Source: Pseudomonadota bacterium (GTDB taxonomy: Bacteria; Pseudomonadota; Gammaproteobacteria; Xanthomonadales; Rhodanobacteraceae). Taken from it: a stretch of DNA of 64,000 bases. Numbering within the stretch: position 1 is the stretch's first letter; each line of letters starts with the position of its first letter. A program made the position numbers and the translations under genes. Under the pieces are notes generated by a model. It was not told the DNA's origin. It made no database searches and saw only the letters and a program-made list of their open reading frames with translations. Shown here piece by piece: positions 10,001-17,976 of this stretch. The stretch covers positions 1 through 64,000 of the forward strand of contig JAKAWV010000007.1 of NCBI GenBank assembly GCA_021827205.1, written 5' to 3'.

Positions 10001-10088
10001 GCAGCAGCGCGATCCACGCCAAACCGCCGCGGCCGCCGGCGGCACGGATGGGCTGGGGCAAGCGTTCCTGTCTCGCGGCACAGGGCAT
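7065..10088 (-). CDS. Beta-propeller sensor with C-terminal diguanylate cyclase domain
   Basis: This 1007-residue protein should make cyclic di-GMP in response to a periplasmic signal. After a signal or anchor segment (about residues 18-40) come many repeats of the form D-x-x-G-x-LWIGT, as in the two periplasmic propellers of hybrid sensor proteins. A Y_Y_Y domain follows (ending WYTHLPPGRYGFAVQ), then a membrane helix (VLAGLLLAALLLLA), a short coiled coil and a GGDEF domain. The active-site motif is GGEEF at about 887-891, with LTGLGNRR and DLDHFKRIND intact. The inhibitory site upstream reads EPQD rather than RxxD. The ATG at 10088 begins the signal segment. It is transcribed away from sufT. 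Confidence 0.9.
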   Translation of the reverse strand: MPCAARQERLPQPIRAAGGRGGLAWIALLLVLLLPAPASHALDANTRFRDYVLNNWSNARGLPQISVLSITQDRDGFLWLGTQNGVARFDGEHFQGYERGNTGVDLSMVDAAWADAAGAVWFGTGQNLVREYRGGFEHWPSAAIYAIRGDAQGQPLLATAAGVGIWRNGRLQLIPGLEGPFFALLHHGGVLWAGGLNRLCRNRAGHTQCFALPAGASRRVTALAWDAGQLWVGTSAGLLQFDGQRFSAQAALPQLATLDIQSLLRDRAGNLWIGSIAALYRRYPDGRLEQIDKGTFPPNPWIDAIFEDRDGNLWLGSHTQSLYRVANSWTARYGQDAGLDDPFVWTLAAGADGSIDIGTNGGLSKLANGVVTTLVPPGALPNPSVYSLFRDAQGALWIGTRGGVAVWGRGALSMPPALAPLRAWQINLIAEYPRGTYWFGTQDGLYRLQADTLMRYGASPGSAAARIRALLPLADGALLLGTEDGVRELRAGHISAPAWAAPLRGHFVTSLGWLDHDTLLLTTLDAGLGVLRNGHLRLLTQQDGLPTDNAWAFTSHGGEVYFSSIKGVWRVPLRTLLQPLAAAPGIRAQPVLTGNNRIGSEERTRCCNGGGDGRMLRVGDTLWLPSINGALALDMAAVRAPPGPGTPRIERLRHAQAWYATGATTRLPLGARNIEIEYTAPYLNNAAALNFRYRLAGYDNAWVAAGARRVAWYTHLPPGRYGFAVQARVDQGTWSTPATLEIVIPAHWYEWRWLQVLAGLLLAALLLLAARWRWRRQKLQQQRLEALIAQRTEELRRVNQRLRQANDALTAESLSDPLTGLGNRRLLAQNWHELRRLPQLAVILIDLDHFKRINDRYGHAVGDVVLREVATLIQRLKEPQDMALRWGGEEFLLLLPGLDAGRALVLGERIRLAVRAHRFNDPSLGDMQVTCSLGISHWPLLPTLRERDLDGSIELADFAMYRVKSQGRDATMALVPGAQATLMLLTAPATDIERLVHAGVLRWLAPG

Positions 10089-10152
10089 CGTCACGGACCG
10101 TTTGCGGCTGGGGGCATAATAGCCATGGTCGAATTCATGCAAAGCCCATGCC

Positions 10153-10713
10153 GTGAGCGGATACAGTCCCAGCAGCGAACCCTTCACCCTGCAGCGCGAT
10201 TGCCCCGCCGTGCACGTGCCGCATGGTGCCGCGGTGACCCTGCCGGCTGGGCAGACTGGATACATCACGCAGGCGCTGGGCGCCAGCTTCACCGTGGTGG
10301 TCGATTACAACCTGTTCCGCATCGCCGGCAAGGACGCCGATGCACTGGGCAAAACCCCGCCGCCGCCGATCGAGGTTCCCGTCGGCGCCGGTGATGCCGA
10401 CATCGAGCGGCTGGTCTGGGACCAATTGCGCACCTGCTTTGATCCGGAGATTCCGGTCAACGTCGTCGAGCTGGGGCTGGTGTACGACGTCAGCCTGACG
10501 CCGCTGCCCGAGGATGCCGGGCGCAAGGTCGCGGTACGCATGACCCTCACCGCGCCCGGCTGCGGCATGGGCGACATCCTCGTCGATGATGTGCGCAGCA
10601 AGCTCGAGCTGATCCCCACGGTGCGCGAAACCGACGTCGAGTTGGTGTTCGATCCGCCCTGGAACCACAGCATGATGTCCGACGCGGCGCGTCTGGAAAC
10701 CGGCATGCTGTGA
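10153..10713 (+). CDS. sufT: Fe-S cluster assembly protein SufT (MIP18/DUF59 domain)
   Basis: SufT helps mature iron-sulfur proteins. The 186-residue protein has an N-terminal part with TLPAGQTGYITQALG and NLFRIAGKDADALG, then a DUF59 domain with FDPEIPVNVVELGLVY, LTAPGCGMG and the closing VELVFDPPW. It starts with GTG at 10153, since no in-frame ATG fits; the start has no obvious ribosome site. The other suf genes are not in the window, so it stands alone, divergent from the diguanylate cyclase gene. Confidence 0.9.
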   Translation: MSGYSPSSEPFTLQRDCPAVHVPHGAAVTLPAGQTGYITQALGASFTVVVDYNLFRIAGKDADALGKTPPPPIEVPVGAGDADIERLVWDQLRTCFDPEIPVNVVELGLVYDVSLTPLPEDAGRKVAVRMTLTAPGCGMGDILVDDVRSKLELIPTVRETDVELVFDPPWNHSMMSDAARLETGML

Positions 10714-10874
10714 GCGCTGCGTCGGCGCATCATGCGCGTCGCTCCCGGCCGCGCGCCGCACTGTTGCCTTTCTGTAGCAGTGCGCGCGAAATCCGCGCGC
10801 AAGCTTGCCGCTGCATGCGCCGCGGCCTAGCGTGATCGCTGCCGCATCGGCGGCGCCTCATGGGAGTGCATGTC

Positions 10875-12065
10875 ATGCGTACAGCGCTTGCATCTGCGTT
10901 GGCTGTTGCCCTGTCTGCGCCGCTGGTGCTGCATGCCGCGCCGCCCGTCGCCGCGGCGCCGCTCAATCAGGTCTGGATCGATCTGGCCACCTTCAGCGGC
11001 ATGGGCATGCCGGGCACGGGCGCGGCGGGTGGCAATCCCATGCAGATGCTGGGGCGCATGCTCGATGGCGGCCGCGCCGGCAACCGTTTCGGCAACACGC
11101 AGAGCGGCAGCGCGGGGCAGTGGATGGACGTCACCGTATTCACCCGCCGCAATCCCGCATTGGACAGCGCTACGCACACCATCCCGGCCGCGCTGAAACT
11201 GGGCGAGAACCTGCGTCTGCAGGCGCCGCGCGTTCGCGCCGTTGCCGAACACGACACCGATGCCGTGGTGGAAGCCGACTACGAGCGTCCGCGCGGCAAA
11301 CTGCTGCTGTACTGGGGCTGCGGCGAGCAGGTGCGCGCCGCGCAGCCACGCGTGCTGGACATGGCCACGGCCGATCCCAGGGACGTCGCTGCGTTTTTTG
11401 TCGTGCGGCGCGCCACGCAACGCGGTGCGCACAGCGCGGCCGGGCGCCCGCAGTGGCCCAACCCGGCCGACGAGCGTTTACTGCCAGAGGGCGCCAGCGT
11501 CGTCGGCGCACATGCATTCAGCGGCGATGGCATCGTCGAGAGCCTGCGCTTCAGCATCCCGCGTGAGTACGACTTGCTGCCACCGATCGCGCTCAAGCAA
11601 GCGCAGCGCAACGGCGCCACGCTGCTGAGCTGGCAAGTCATGCCGCAGGCGCGTGCGTTTTTCCTCGGCGTCATGGGCGCACGCGCGGACTCCGGCGGTG
11701 CCGCGGAGATGGTGTTGTGGACCTCCAGCGAGCGGCCCGAGACCGGCTTCGGTCTGGTTGACTACCAGCCCAATCGCGCCATCGACGGCTGGCTCAAGGA
11801 CAAGGTATTGCTTGGGCCGGCCACGCGCGAATGCGCGATCCCCAAGGGCGTGTTCGGCGACGGCGCGATGCTGCGCATGATCGCTTATGGCAACGAATTG
11901 AATCTGGCGCACCCGCCACGCCCGGTTGACGCCAAGACCGCCTGGCAGCCCGAGTGGACCGCGAAGCTGCGCATCAAATCCGTGCACACCGCGCTGCTGG
12001 GCATGGCGTCCGCACCCAATGCGCAGGATCTGCTGCGCGAAGGATTGCTGGGCGGCGAGGAGTAA
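10875..12065 (+). CDS. Secreted protein of unknown function
   Basis: This 396-residue protein has a clean signal peptide (residues 1-22, ALSAPLVLHA before APPVAA) and no later membrane helix, so it should be periplasmic or exported. A Gly/Met-rich segment (MGMPGTGAAGGNPMQMLGRM, about residues 42-61) follows the signal. The body has pairs of similar motifs such as RGKLLLYWGCGEQVRAAQP and later GATLLSWQVMPQARAFFLG, so it may contain two related halves. I do not recognise the family. The ATG at 10875 has GGGAG eight bases upstream; an ATG at 10860 overlaps that site. The next gene begins 70 bases downstream on the same strand. Confidence 0.75.
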   Translation: MRTALASALAVALSAPLVLHAAPPVAAAPLNQVWIDLATFSGMGMPGTGAAGGNPMQMLGRMLDGGRAGNRFGNTQSGSAGQWMDVTVFTRRNPALDSATHTIPAALKLGENLRLQAPRVRAVAEHDTDAVVEADYERPRGKLLLYWGCGEQVRAAQPRVLDMATADPRDVAAFFVVRRATQRGAHSAAGRPQWPNPADERLLPEGASVVGAHAFSGDGIVESLRFSIPREYDLLPPIALKQAQRNGATLLSWQVMPQARAFFLGVMGARADSGGAAEMVLWTSSERPETGFGLVDYQPNRAIDGWLKDKVLLGPATRECAIPKGVFGDGAMLRMIAYGNELNLAHPPRPVDAKTAWQPEWTAKLRIKSVHTALLGMASAPNAQDLLREGLLGGEE

Positions 12066-12135
12066 GGTCCGGGCATCACATTGCGGGCATTGCCAGGCAC
12101 AATCAGGCCATCGTCCATGTGATGGGAGTGGCGCA

Positions 12136-12666
12136 ATGCGGCTCGCCTTGGGCAGCACCAATCCAGCCAAGCGCCGCGCGGTGCTGCTGGCCACGGGTTG
12201 TGAGCCGAGCTGCGTGTCGGTGCCCTCGGGTGTCGCGGGCCAGCCGCTGAGCGCGGACGAAACCTTGCAAGGCGCCATCCAGCGCGCACGCGGCGCGCTG
12301 GCCGCGGTGCCGGGCGCGGACATCGGCCTGGGCCTGGAAGGCGGCGTCGATTTCGATGCGCGGCACACCCGGCAGTGGGTTCTGCTGTCGGTGTGCGCGG
12401 CGTGGGATGGCCGCGACTTGTATGTGGCGCGCGGCGTCTCCATGCCGCTGCCGCAGGCCATCGGCGCGCGCCTGCAAGCTGGCGGCATCGAGTTGGCCGC
12501 GATCATGGATGAGCTTGGCGGCACCACGGCGAGCAACCACAAGGACGGCGCCTACGGTCTGCTCAGCGGCGGCCGCATCACCCGCGCCGAGGTATTTCGC
12601 GACGCCGTGATCGCCGCGCTGACACCGTTTCAAAGCGCCATGTATCGCGCGCAGGCGGATGGCTGA
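12136..12666 (+). CDS. Inosine/xanthosine triphosphatase (DUF84, YjjX family)
   Basis: Members hydrolyse damaged purine nucleotides such as ITP and XTP and keep them out of RNA and DNA. The 176-residue protein has the family opening LALGSTNPAKRRAV, the metal-binding region GLGLEGGVD and the substrate loop TTASNHKDGAYGLLSGGRITR. The ATG at 12136 has GGGAG seven bases upstream. The assignment to DUF84 is firm; the exact substrate is inferred from characterised relatives. Confidence 0.85.
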   Translation: MRLALGSTNPAKRRAVLLATGCEPSCVSVPSGVAGQPLSADETLQGAIQRARGALAAVPGADIGLGLEGGVDFDARHTRQWVLLSVCAAWDGRDLYVARGVSMPLPQAIGARLQAGGIELAAIMDELGGTTASNHKDGAYGLLSGGRITRAEVFRDAVIAALTPFQSAMYRAQADG

Positions 12667-12702
12667 TCAGGGTGGGGCGGCGTCAATGTGGGGCGCCGAT
12701 CA

Positions 12703-13212
12703 TCACTGGGGCAATTTCGTGCCTCGACCGCGCAGGACAATGGCAAGCACGAACAAGCCGATCGCCAGTGCCAACAGTAGAAACTGCATGGGTGCGTTGT
12801 GCTGCAGGCTCCAAGCCAGATTCCCTAATCCCATGAGCAGGCAAGCCGATCCCAAAATCCAGCCCTGCATGCGCCGCGCCGCTGGGGGCAGGGCGGTAGC
12901 GCGCATATCCGGCCTTGGGATTTCCCACTCCAGGCCCATGGTGGCGAACGAGGTCAGCCCGCCCGTCAGGAACATGATCGCGCTGAAATAGCCGTGCGCG
13001 GGCACGTCAGGTATCCAGGTGAGCGCGAACAGCGTTGCCAAGGCCGCGAGGATCACGCCCGAGGCCGCGCGCTCCGTGCGGCCCAGCCGCGGCCACGCCT
13101 TGGGCAGCAGGATCAAGCCGCCGTAGAGGAACAGTCCGGCGCTGAAGACGGCGGCCAAGGCCTGGCCGATCCGTTGCTGCGTCATCAGGTCCACCCAACT
13201 CGCTGCGTTCAT
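12703..13212 (-). CDS. Integral membrane protein of unknown function
   Basis: This 169-residue protein has about five hydrophobic helices (roughly residues 15-37, 48-67, 72-92, 113-133 and 140-160) and a short cytoplasmic loop. It ends in a basic tail, RGRGTKLPQ. I do not recognise the family. It follows a second membrane protein of almost the same size by 48 bases on the same strand, so the two may be cotranscribed and act together. Confidence 0.6.
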   Translation of the reverse strand: MNAASWVDLMTQQRIGQALAAVFSAGLFLYGGLILLPKAWPRLGRTERAASGVILAALATLFALTWIPDVPAHGYFSAIMFLTGGLTSFATMGLEWEIPRPDMRATALPPAARRMQGWILGSACLLMGLGNLAWSLQHNAPMQFLLLALAIGLFVLAIVLRGRGTKLPQ

Positions 13213-13260
13213 GGCTCATCCTTCAAACAAGACGCGATCCGCCGCCCGCTGCCGGATTCC

Positions 13261-13776
13261 TCAATGTGCGGATGGATTCCATAGGCGCGACAACCGTGCT
13301 CTAGCGCGCACGCTGCAGGCCAGCAGCAGCGACACACCAGCAGCCACCAGCAAAACAGTGCCCAGCCAGGGGCCGAAGCGGTCGTGGCCGGGCCAGCGCG
13401 CAGATGCCGACACCAGCAAGATCGCATACATCAGCGCCAGATAGCCCATCGACATGCGGGCTGGCGCGCGGGGCGAAGTCTGTAATCGGGGGGGGCGCGG
13501 CAGCATGGCGAGCAGGGCAAAACAGGCGGCAGCCAAGGCAAGCACCAGCGTGTTGGATGCCTGGCCGCCGAGTCCTTCCAGCCACAGGCTGGACAAGGTC
13601 CATGCCGCGAGCGGCGGGATGGCCAGCATCAGCAAGCCGCCGCAGACAAGCGCCCAGACCGGGTAAAACCGCCGCTCCTGGCGCAGCCTGCGCAGGCCCC
13701 ACCACCAGAACGCAGCGGCGCCGAAGGCCGCGAGGGTCAGGATGATCTCGATCGGGGCGTTGGGGTTGGCATGCAT
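13261..13776 (-). CDS. Integral membrane protein of unknown function
   Basis: This 171-residue protein has four to five predicted helices (about residues 8-27, 37-58, 65-85, 107-125 and 134-155). A basic-proline loop separates the third and fourth helices. That loop is encoded by a run of eight C residues on the coding strand (13488-13495). The ATG at 13776 gives an N-terminus that runs straight into the first helix; ATGs further upstream would add a basic leader. No family recognised. It lies just upstream of the other small membrane protein gene. Confidence 0.6.
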   Translation of the reverse strand: MHANPNAPIEIILTLAAFGAAAFWWWGLRRLRQERRFYPVWALVCGGLLMLAIPPLAAWTLSSLWLEGLGGQASNTLVLALAAACFALLAMLPRPPRLQTSPRAPARMSMGYLALMYAILLVSASARWPGHDRFGPWLGTVLLVAAGVSLLLACSVRARARLSRLWNPSAH

Positions 13777-13885
13777 TGGCGGGGTCGCACGTGAGCCGAC
13801 AGACGCGCGCATGCTACGTCGCGATCGAAACCCATGCAAAAGGTGATATCTGGCCAACAGCGCTGCTGATGCGGAAGGAGAAATT

Positions 13886-13912
13886 GGGCGGCGCGCCTCG
13901 CGCGCGCCGCCC
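13886..13912 (-). terminator. Terminator of the rpoN-hpf transcript
   Basis: A perfect 11-bp GC-rich inverted repeat (13886-13896 with 13902-13912) encloses a five-base loop. Read on the minus strand it is followed by AATTTCTCC. It lies about 30 bases after the hpf stop. Confidence 0.65.
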
Positions 13913-13944
13913 GCGGTTCGCAGTTGCAGTGGGGTCTTGGTGGC

Positions 13945-14265
13945 TTACTCGGCGCGCAGCTCGCGGCCTTCTTCGCGGTGGTGCGCGGTGAGTTTTTCCT
14001 TGTACTTGCGCAACTGCGCGACCAGCTTGTCCAGCAGCGTATCGATCGAGGCGTACATGTCGCCGTCGCTGGCCTCGGCGTGCAGGGTGCGACCGGATAC
14101 GGCCAGCGTGGCCTCGGCGCGGTGCACAAGTTTTTCCACGGACAGGACGACGGCGAGCGAAGTGACATTGTCGAAGTACTTGTCCAGCTTGTTCAGCCGG
14201 CTCTGCACATGGTCGCGCAACGCCTGGGTGATTTCGATCTGATGGCCACTGATCTGGATTTGCAT
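13945..14265 (-). CDS. hpf: Ribosome hibernation promoting factor / sigma-54 modulation protein
   Basis: HPF binds the 30S decoding centre and helps form inactive 100S ribosomes in stationary phase. This 106-residue short form shows MQIQISGHQIEITQALRDHV, the KLDKYFDNV segment and the HAEASDGDMYASID segment of the family. The ATG at 14265 has GGAGAG upstream; the frame is open for another 56 codons, but that part does not resemble the family. It directly follows rpoN, the usual order in proteobacteria. Confidence 0.93.
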   Translation of the reverse strand: MQIQISGHQIEITQALRDHVQSRLNKLDKYFDNVTSLAVVLSVEKLVHRAEATLAVSGRTLHAEASDGDMYASIDTLLDKLVAQLRKYKEKLTAHHREEGRELRAE

Positions 14266-14429
14266 GGTGCTCTCCGTGGTGTCGTGATGATCGGGCGCGA
14301 ACCGCTGCGGCGCGCCCCGGCGCTCGGCGGGGCGGCCGGAAACCGATACGCTCCGCGGCTTCCCGTGCCGTGACGCAATGCCGGTTGTGTCGGTGCCACG
14401 AATGATGTATGGGGTCGCTCCTTGCCGGT

Positions 14430-15935
14430 TCAACCGGCGCGTTGTCGCTCGGATGAGCTGGGAATGCGCAGCGCTTCGCGGTACTTGGCCACGGTACGCC
14501 GCGCGACCTGAATCCCGCGTTGGTTCAGCTCCGTAGCCAGCGCCTGATCGGACAGCGGCCGGCGCGGATTTTCATCGCCGACCAGCTTGCGGATCAGCGC
14601 CTGCACGGCGGTGGCCGAGGCCGCGCCGCCATCGTCGGTGGACACGCCGCTGGAAAAGAAATACTTGAACTCGAAGGTGCCGCGCGGCGTGTGCAGATAC
14701 TTGCGCGTGGTCACCCGCGAGATGGTGGATTCGTGCATGCCGACTTCCTCGGCGATCTCGCGCAGCACCAGCGGGCGCATGGCCTCGGGGCCGAAGTCGA
14801 GGAACGCGCTTTGCTGGCGCACGATGGCCTCGGCCACGCGCAGCAAGGTATCGGCTCGCGCCTGCAGGCTCTTGATCAGCCAGCGCGCTTCCTGCAACTG
14901 GCCTTTGAGATAGGCCGCGTCCTCGCGCCGCGCGCGCGCGATCAGCCCGCAGTAGTGGCGATTGAGGCCGAGCTTGGGCTGGTTGCCCGCGGCCAGGCGC
15001 ACGCGCCAGCGGCCCTGCTCGCGCAGCACGTAGGCATCGGGCGCGACGTATTCCACCGGCGCCGCGCCCAGCGCCGCGCCGGGGTGTGGGTCGAGTGTGC
15101 GGATCAGCGCCGCGGCTTCGGCCACGGCCTCGGGCGGTGCCTGCAGGCTGCGCGCGATGCGCGCGAAATCGCGCTTGGCCAGAGCCTCCAGATGTTCCGC
15201 GATCATGGCTTGCGCCAGGTGCAGGTGTTCGGTATCCGGCGCCAGCCCGCGCAGTTGCGCGCTGAGACATTCGCGCAGGTCGAGGCTGGCGACGCCCGAG
15301 GGATCAAGTTGCTGCAGACGATGGCGCACGGCTTCGATTTCGTCGAGGCCAACCGTCGGCTCGCGCAGCGCGGCCTGCACGGATGCAAGGCCTTCGCGCA
15401 GGTAGCCGTCCTCGTCCACGGCGTCGATCAGCGCCAGCGCGATGGCGCGATCACGCGGCGACAGGTTCAGCAGGTTCACCTGGTGCAGCAAGTGCTCGTG
15501 CAAACTCACTGGCGCGGCGTCTTGCGCCTCGAAGCCGTCGTTGTCGTCGTGACTGGCACCGTTGCCGTAGGACGTGGCGCCGAATTCCTCACCATCCCAG
15601 GCGTCGGTGCCGCGGTCATCGCCGCGTTCGTCGCGGCGTTCATCGGCACCACGATCATCCTGACCGGCGCCATCGCCACGCGTTTCGCCAAATTCGACGT
15701 TGTCGGTGGTATTGGCGGCAGGCGCGGCGACCTCGGTGGCCGCGCCGTCGGCGGTTTCCAGTTCGGATTCGTCCACGCCCTCGCCGTCGAGCTCGAGCAG
15801 GGGATTGGACTCGGCCAGCTCGCGCAGCTCGGTTTCCAGTTCCAGCCGCGAGAGCTGCAACAGGCGGATGGCCTGCTGCAGTTGCGGCGTGAGGGTGAGC
15901 TGCTGGTGGAGCCGCAGCTGCAGGCCTGGCTTCAT
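14430..15935 (-). CDS. rpoN: RNA polymerase sigma-54 factor
   Basis: RpoN directs RNA polymerase to -24/-12 promoters and needs enhancer-binding activators. The 501-residue protein has the Gln/Leu-rich region I (LQLRLHQQLTLTPQLQQAIR), a highly acidic region II (about residues 50-135), the core-binding region, and at the C-terminus the RpoN box ARRTVAKYREALRI that reads the -24 element. The helix-turn-helix segment HESTISRVTTRKY is intact. AGAAGG precedes the ATG. It lies between lptB and hpf, the standard order. Confidence 0.97.
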   Translation of the reverse strand: MKPGLQLRLHQQLTLTPQLQQAIRLLQLSRLELETELRELAESNPLLELDGEGVDESELETADGAATEVAAPAANTTDNVEFGETRGDGAGQDDRGADERRDERGDDRGTDAWDGEEFGATSYGNGASHDDNDGFEAQDAAPVSLHEHLLHQVNLLNLSPRDRAIALALIDAVDEDGYLREGLASVQAALREPTVGLDEIEAVRHRLQQLDPSGVASLDLRECLSAQLRGLAPDTEHLHLAQAMIAEHLEALAKRDFARIARSLQAPPEAVAEAAALIRTLDPHPGAALGAAPVEYVAPDAYVLREQGRWRVRLAAGNQPKLGLNRHYCGLIARARREDAAYLKGQLQEARWLIKSLQARADTLLRVAEAIVRQQSAFLDFGPEAMRPLVLREIAEEVGMHESTISRVTTRKYLHTPRGTFEFKYFFSSGVSTDDGGAASATAVQALIRKLVGDENPRRPLSDQALATELNQRGIQVARRTVAKYREALRIPSSSERQRAG

Positions 15936-16092
15936 GCGTGCCTTCTGCGTGTGAGTCCCGCCTGCATCCTAGCGCCCGCGACGCACGCCAGCCAGCGCCG
16001 CGCGCGGCTTGTCGCGATGGGTTTGCGGAATTGCGCGGACCACGGCCGGCCGGATGGCGGCCCGGGATGGGTACGCTGCGCAGCGCCCCATC

Positions 16093-16812
16093 TCAGAGCT
16101 TGAATTCGTTGCCCAGATAGACCTGACGCACTTGCGCGTCGGCAAGAATGTGCTGCGGCGAGCCGCGCGCGAGCACGCTGCCCTCGTTGAGGATGTAGGC
16201 GTGGTCGCAGATGCCCAGGGTTTCACGCACGTTGTGATCGGTGATCAGCACGCCGATGCCGCGTTCCTTCAAGTGACGCACGATGCGCTGGATTTCGCCG
16301 ACCGAGATCGGGTCAACGCCGGCGAAGGGTTCGTCCAGCAGCATGTAGCGCGGCTGCGCGGCCAGCGCGCGCGCGATCTCCACGCGCCGGCGCTCGCCGC
16401 CGGACAGGCTCTGGCCTTGTTGCCCGGCGAGGTGCGCGATCTTGAGTTCATCCAGCAGCGCTTCCAGCATCTGCTGGCGCTGCGTGCGATTCATGTCCGC
16501 GCGCAGTTCGAGCACGGCGAGGATGTTCTCGGCCACGTTCAGGCGCCGGAACACCGACGGTTCCTGCGGCAGATAGCCGATGCCGAGGCGCGCGCGCGCA
16601 TGCATGGGCAGGCCGGTGATGTCGCGCTCGTCGAGACGGATCGCTCCGGCGTCAGCCTGCACCAGTCCGACGATCATGTAGAAGCACGTGGTCTTGCCGG
16701 CGCCGTTGGGACCGAGCAGCCCGACTACCTCGCCCTGTTGCAACTCGAAATCGAAATCGCGTACCACGGCGCGATTGCGGAAACGCTTTTGCAAGCCTTG
16801 CGCGCTGAGCAT
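16093..16812 (-). CDS. lptB: LPS export ABC transporter ATP-binding protein
   Basis: LptB is the cytoplasmic ATPase that powers LPS extraction from the inner membrane with LptF/LptG. The 239-residue protein has the Walker [10 protein letters not shown], signature LSGGERRR, Walker [13 protein letters not shown] and H-loop ITDHNV. Its ATG overlaps the lptA stop as ATGA, so the two are translationally coupled. lptF and lptG are not in the window. Confidence 0.97.
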   Translation of the reverse strand: MLSAQGLQKRFRNRAVVRDFDFELQQGEVVGLLGPNGAGKTTCFYMIVGLVQADAGAIRLDERDITGLPMHARARLGIGYLPQEPSVFRRLNVAENILAVLELRADMNRTQRQQMLEALLDELKIAHLAGQQGQSLSGGERRRVEIARALAAQPRYMLLDEPFAGVDPISVGEIQRIVRHLKERGIGVLITDHNVRETLGICDHAYILNEGSVLARGSPQHILADAQVRQVYLGNEFKL

Positions 16813-17444
16813 CAGGGCTGGCCGCCGCTGCTGGCATGCGCGGGTTGTGCGGTGGGCGGTGCGAGCGTAGTCGGCTTGGCTGGTTTGGCCGGCTTGGGTG
16901 CGGCGATCTTGTCGTGCGGCTGGAAGATCAGATGCACCTGGCCGCCGCCGCCACCTTCGCCCTGCATCGCGCCGGTACTGGTGTTGTACACCAGCCGGGC
17001 GCCGCTGTAGCTGCCGCGGCCGGGCTGGTCAACGTGCGCATCGCCGATCAGGATGGCGGTATCGGTGGCGGGCGAGTAGTCGATGGTGCTGGCCGTGGAG
17101 TGCATTTCGCCGCCGCCGTCGAGCTGCTGCGAAAGCTGCGCCGGGCTGCCTTGCAGCACCACGCGCGTGACCTTGTTGTTGGCGTCGGTGTACACGGTGC
17201 CCTTGAGCGCGAGGCCCTTCAGCGTGCCCTGCTGCAGCGTGACATTGCCCAGCAGCGTGGTGATGTGCTGATTCTGTTCGGCCTTGAAGCTATTGCTGTT
17301 GACCAGCAGCGGCTGCTGGCGATCCGACTTCAGCGCCTGCGCCGCGGGGGCCAGCAACAGCGCGAGCAGGGCCAGCGCGGGCAGCAGCGCGCGCCGATCA
17401 AGGCGCGGGGTGCGTCGCGGGCAGGAAGGTGCCGTGCGCGTCAT
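16812..17444 (-). CDS. lptA: LPS transport periplasmic protein LptA
   Basis: LptA forms the periplasmic bridge that carries LPS between LptC and LptD/E. This 210-residue protein has a signal peptide (about residues 16-36, ending APAAQA) followed by the OstA-type repeat region with [23 protein letters not shown] and the [11 protein letters not shown] segment. A proline/alanine/lysine-rich tail follows. The ATG at 17444 overlaps the end of lptC by 47 bases and starts the leader; upstream extension has no family similarity. Confidence 0.9.
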   Translation of the reverse strand: MTRTAPSCPRRTPRLDRRALLPALALLALLLAPAAQALKSDRQQPLLVNSNSFKAEQNQHITTLLGNVTLQQGTLKGLALKGTVYTDANNKVTRVVLQGSPAQLSQQLDGGGEMHSTASTIDYSPATDTAILIGDAHVDQPGRGSYSGARLVYNTSTGAMQGEGGGGGQVHLIFQPHDKIAAPKPAKPAKPTTLAPPTAQPAHASSGGQP

Positions 17445-17976
17445 CGAGCAGCTCCAGGGTGCGGGTGGCGGTGTTGGCGCGAAAGCCGATACCCACGAGT
17501 GTAGCGTTGGGCTGCTGAATCTCGGTGCGCGCGGCGCTGACCAGTCGGTGCTCGCGTGGCCAGGCGGTGATGTTCTGACTGGTGATGGTGCTGGGCGGGC
17601 CGCCGCCGGTGGCCGGTTGCAGCATGTGCACATCGCCCAGCAGCTTCAGCTCGGTGCCCTGCGCATTGACCCAGCCGAAGCGCGAGTGGCCTTGCCAGGC
17701 CGGGCCGTTGTTTTGCGGCAGGATGAAGCGCGGCGCGTTGATGTACAGCGCGTCGTCACCGTTGCGACGGTCGAGTTGCGGCGCCTGCAGGAACAGCGCC
17801 GGACGGCCATCGTCACCCAGCGCGGTGAGGTGGAAATCATGCAGGGTATAAGACGAGCGCGGCGGCCCGGCGAAGGTGCTGGGCGGCGGCGGCGGGGTCA
17901 GCCACCACAGCGCGAGCTGGGTCAGTGCCGCCGCCACGCCCAGCACGAACAGCGCCAGCAGCATGCGTCGGCTCAT
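17398..17976 (-). CDS. lptC: LPS export protein LptC
   Basis: LptC is a bitopic inner-membrane protein that receives LPS from LptBFG and passes it to LptA. The 192-residue protein has one N-terminal helix (about residues 5-25) and a periplasmic beta-jellyroll, with LHDFHLTALGDDGRPALFLQAP near its start. The start overlaps the kdsC stop by four bases (ATGA). The identity rests on the weakly conserved domain plus the fixed gene order. Confidence 0.88.
   Translation of the reverse strand: MSRRMLLALFVLGVAAALTQLALWWLTPPPPPSTFAGPPRSSYTLHDFHLTALGDDGRPALFLQAPQLDRRNGDDALYINAPRFILPQNNGPAWQGHSRFGWVNAQGTELKLLGDVHMLQPATGGGPPSTITSQNITAWPREHRLVSAARTEIQQPNATLVGIGFRANTATRTLELLDDAHGTFLPATHPAP

Noticed and set aside
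8421-10394. A 657-codon open frame on the plus strand
   Set aside because: It is antisense to the propeller/GGDEF gene, whose domains are clear. The translation is rich in Arg, Gln and Ala without motifs, as expected from high-GC shadow frames.
14520-16103. A 527-codon open frame opposite rpoN and lptB
   Set aside because: It runs over two well-conserved genes and has no recognisable domain.
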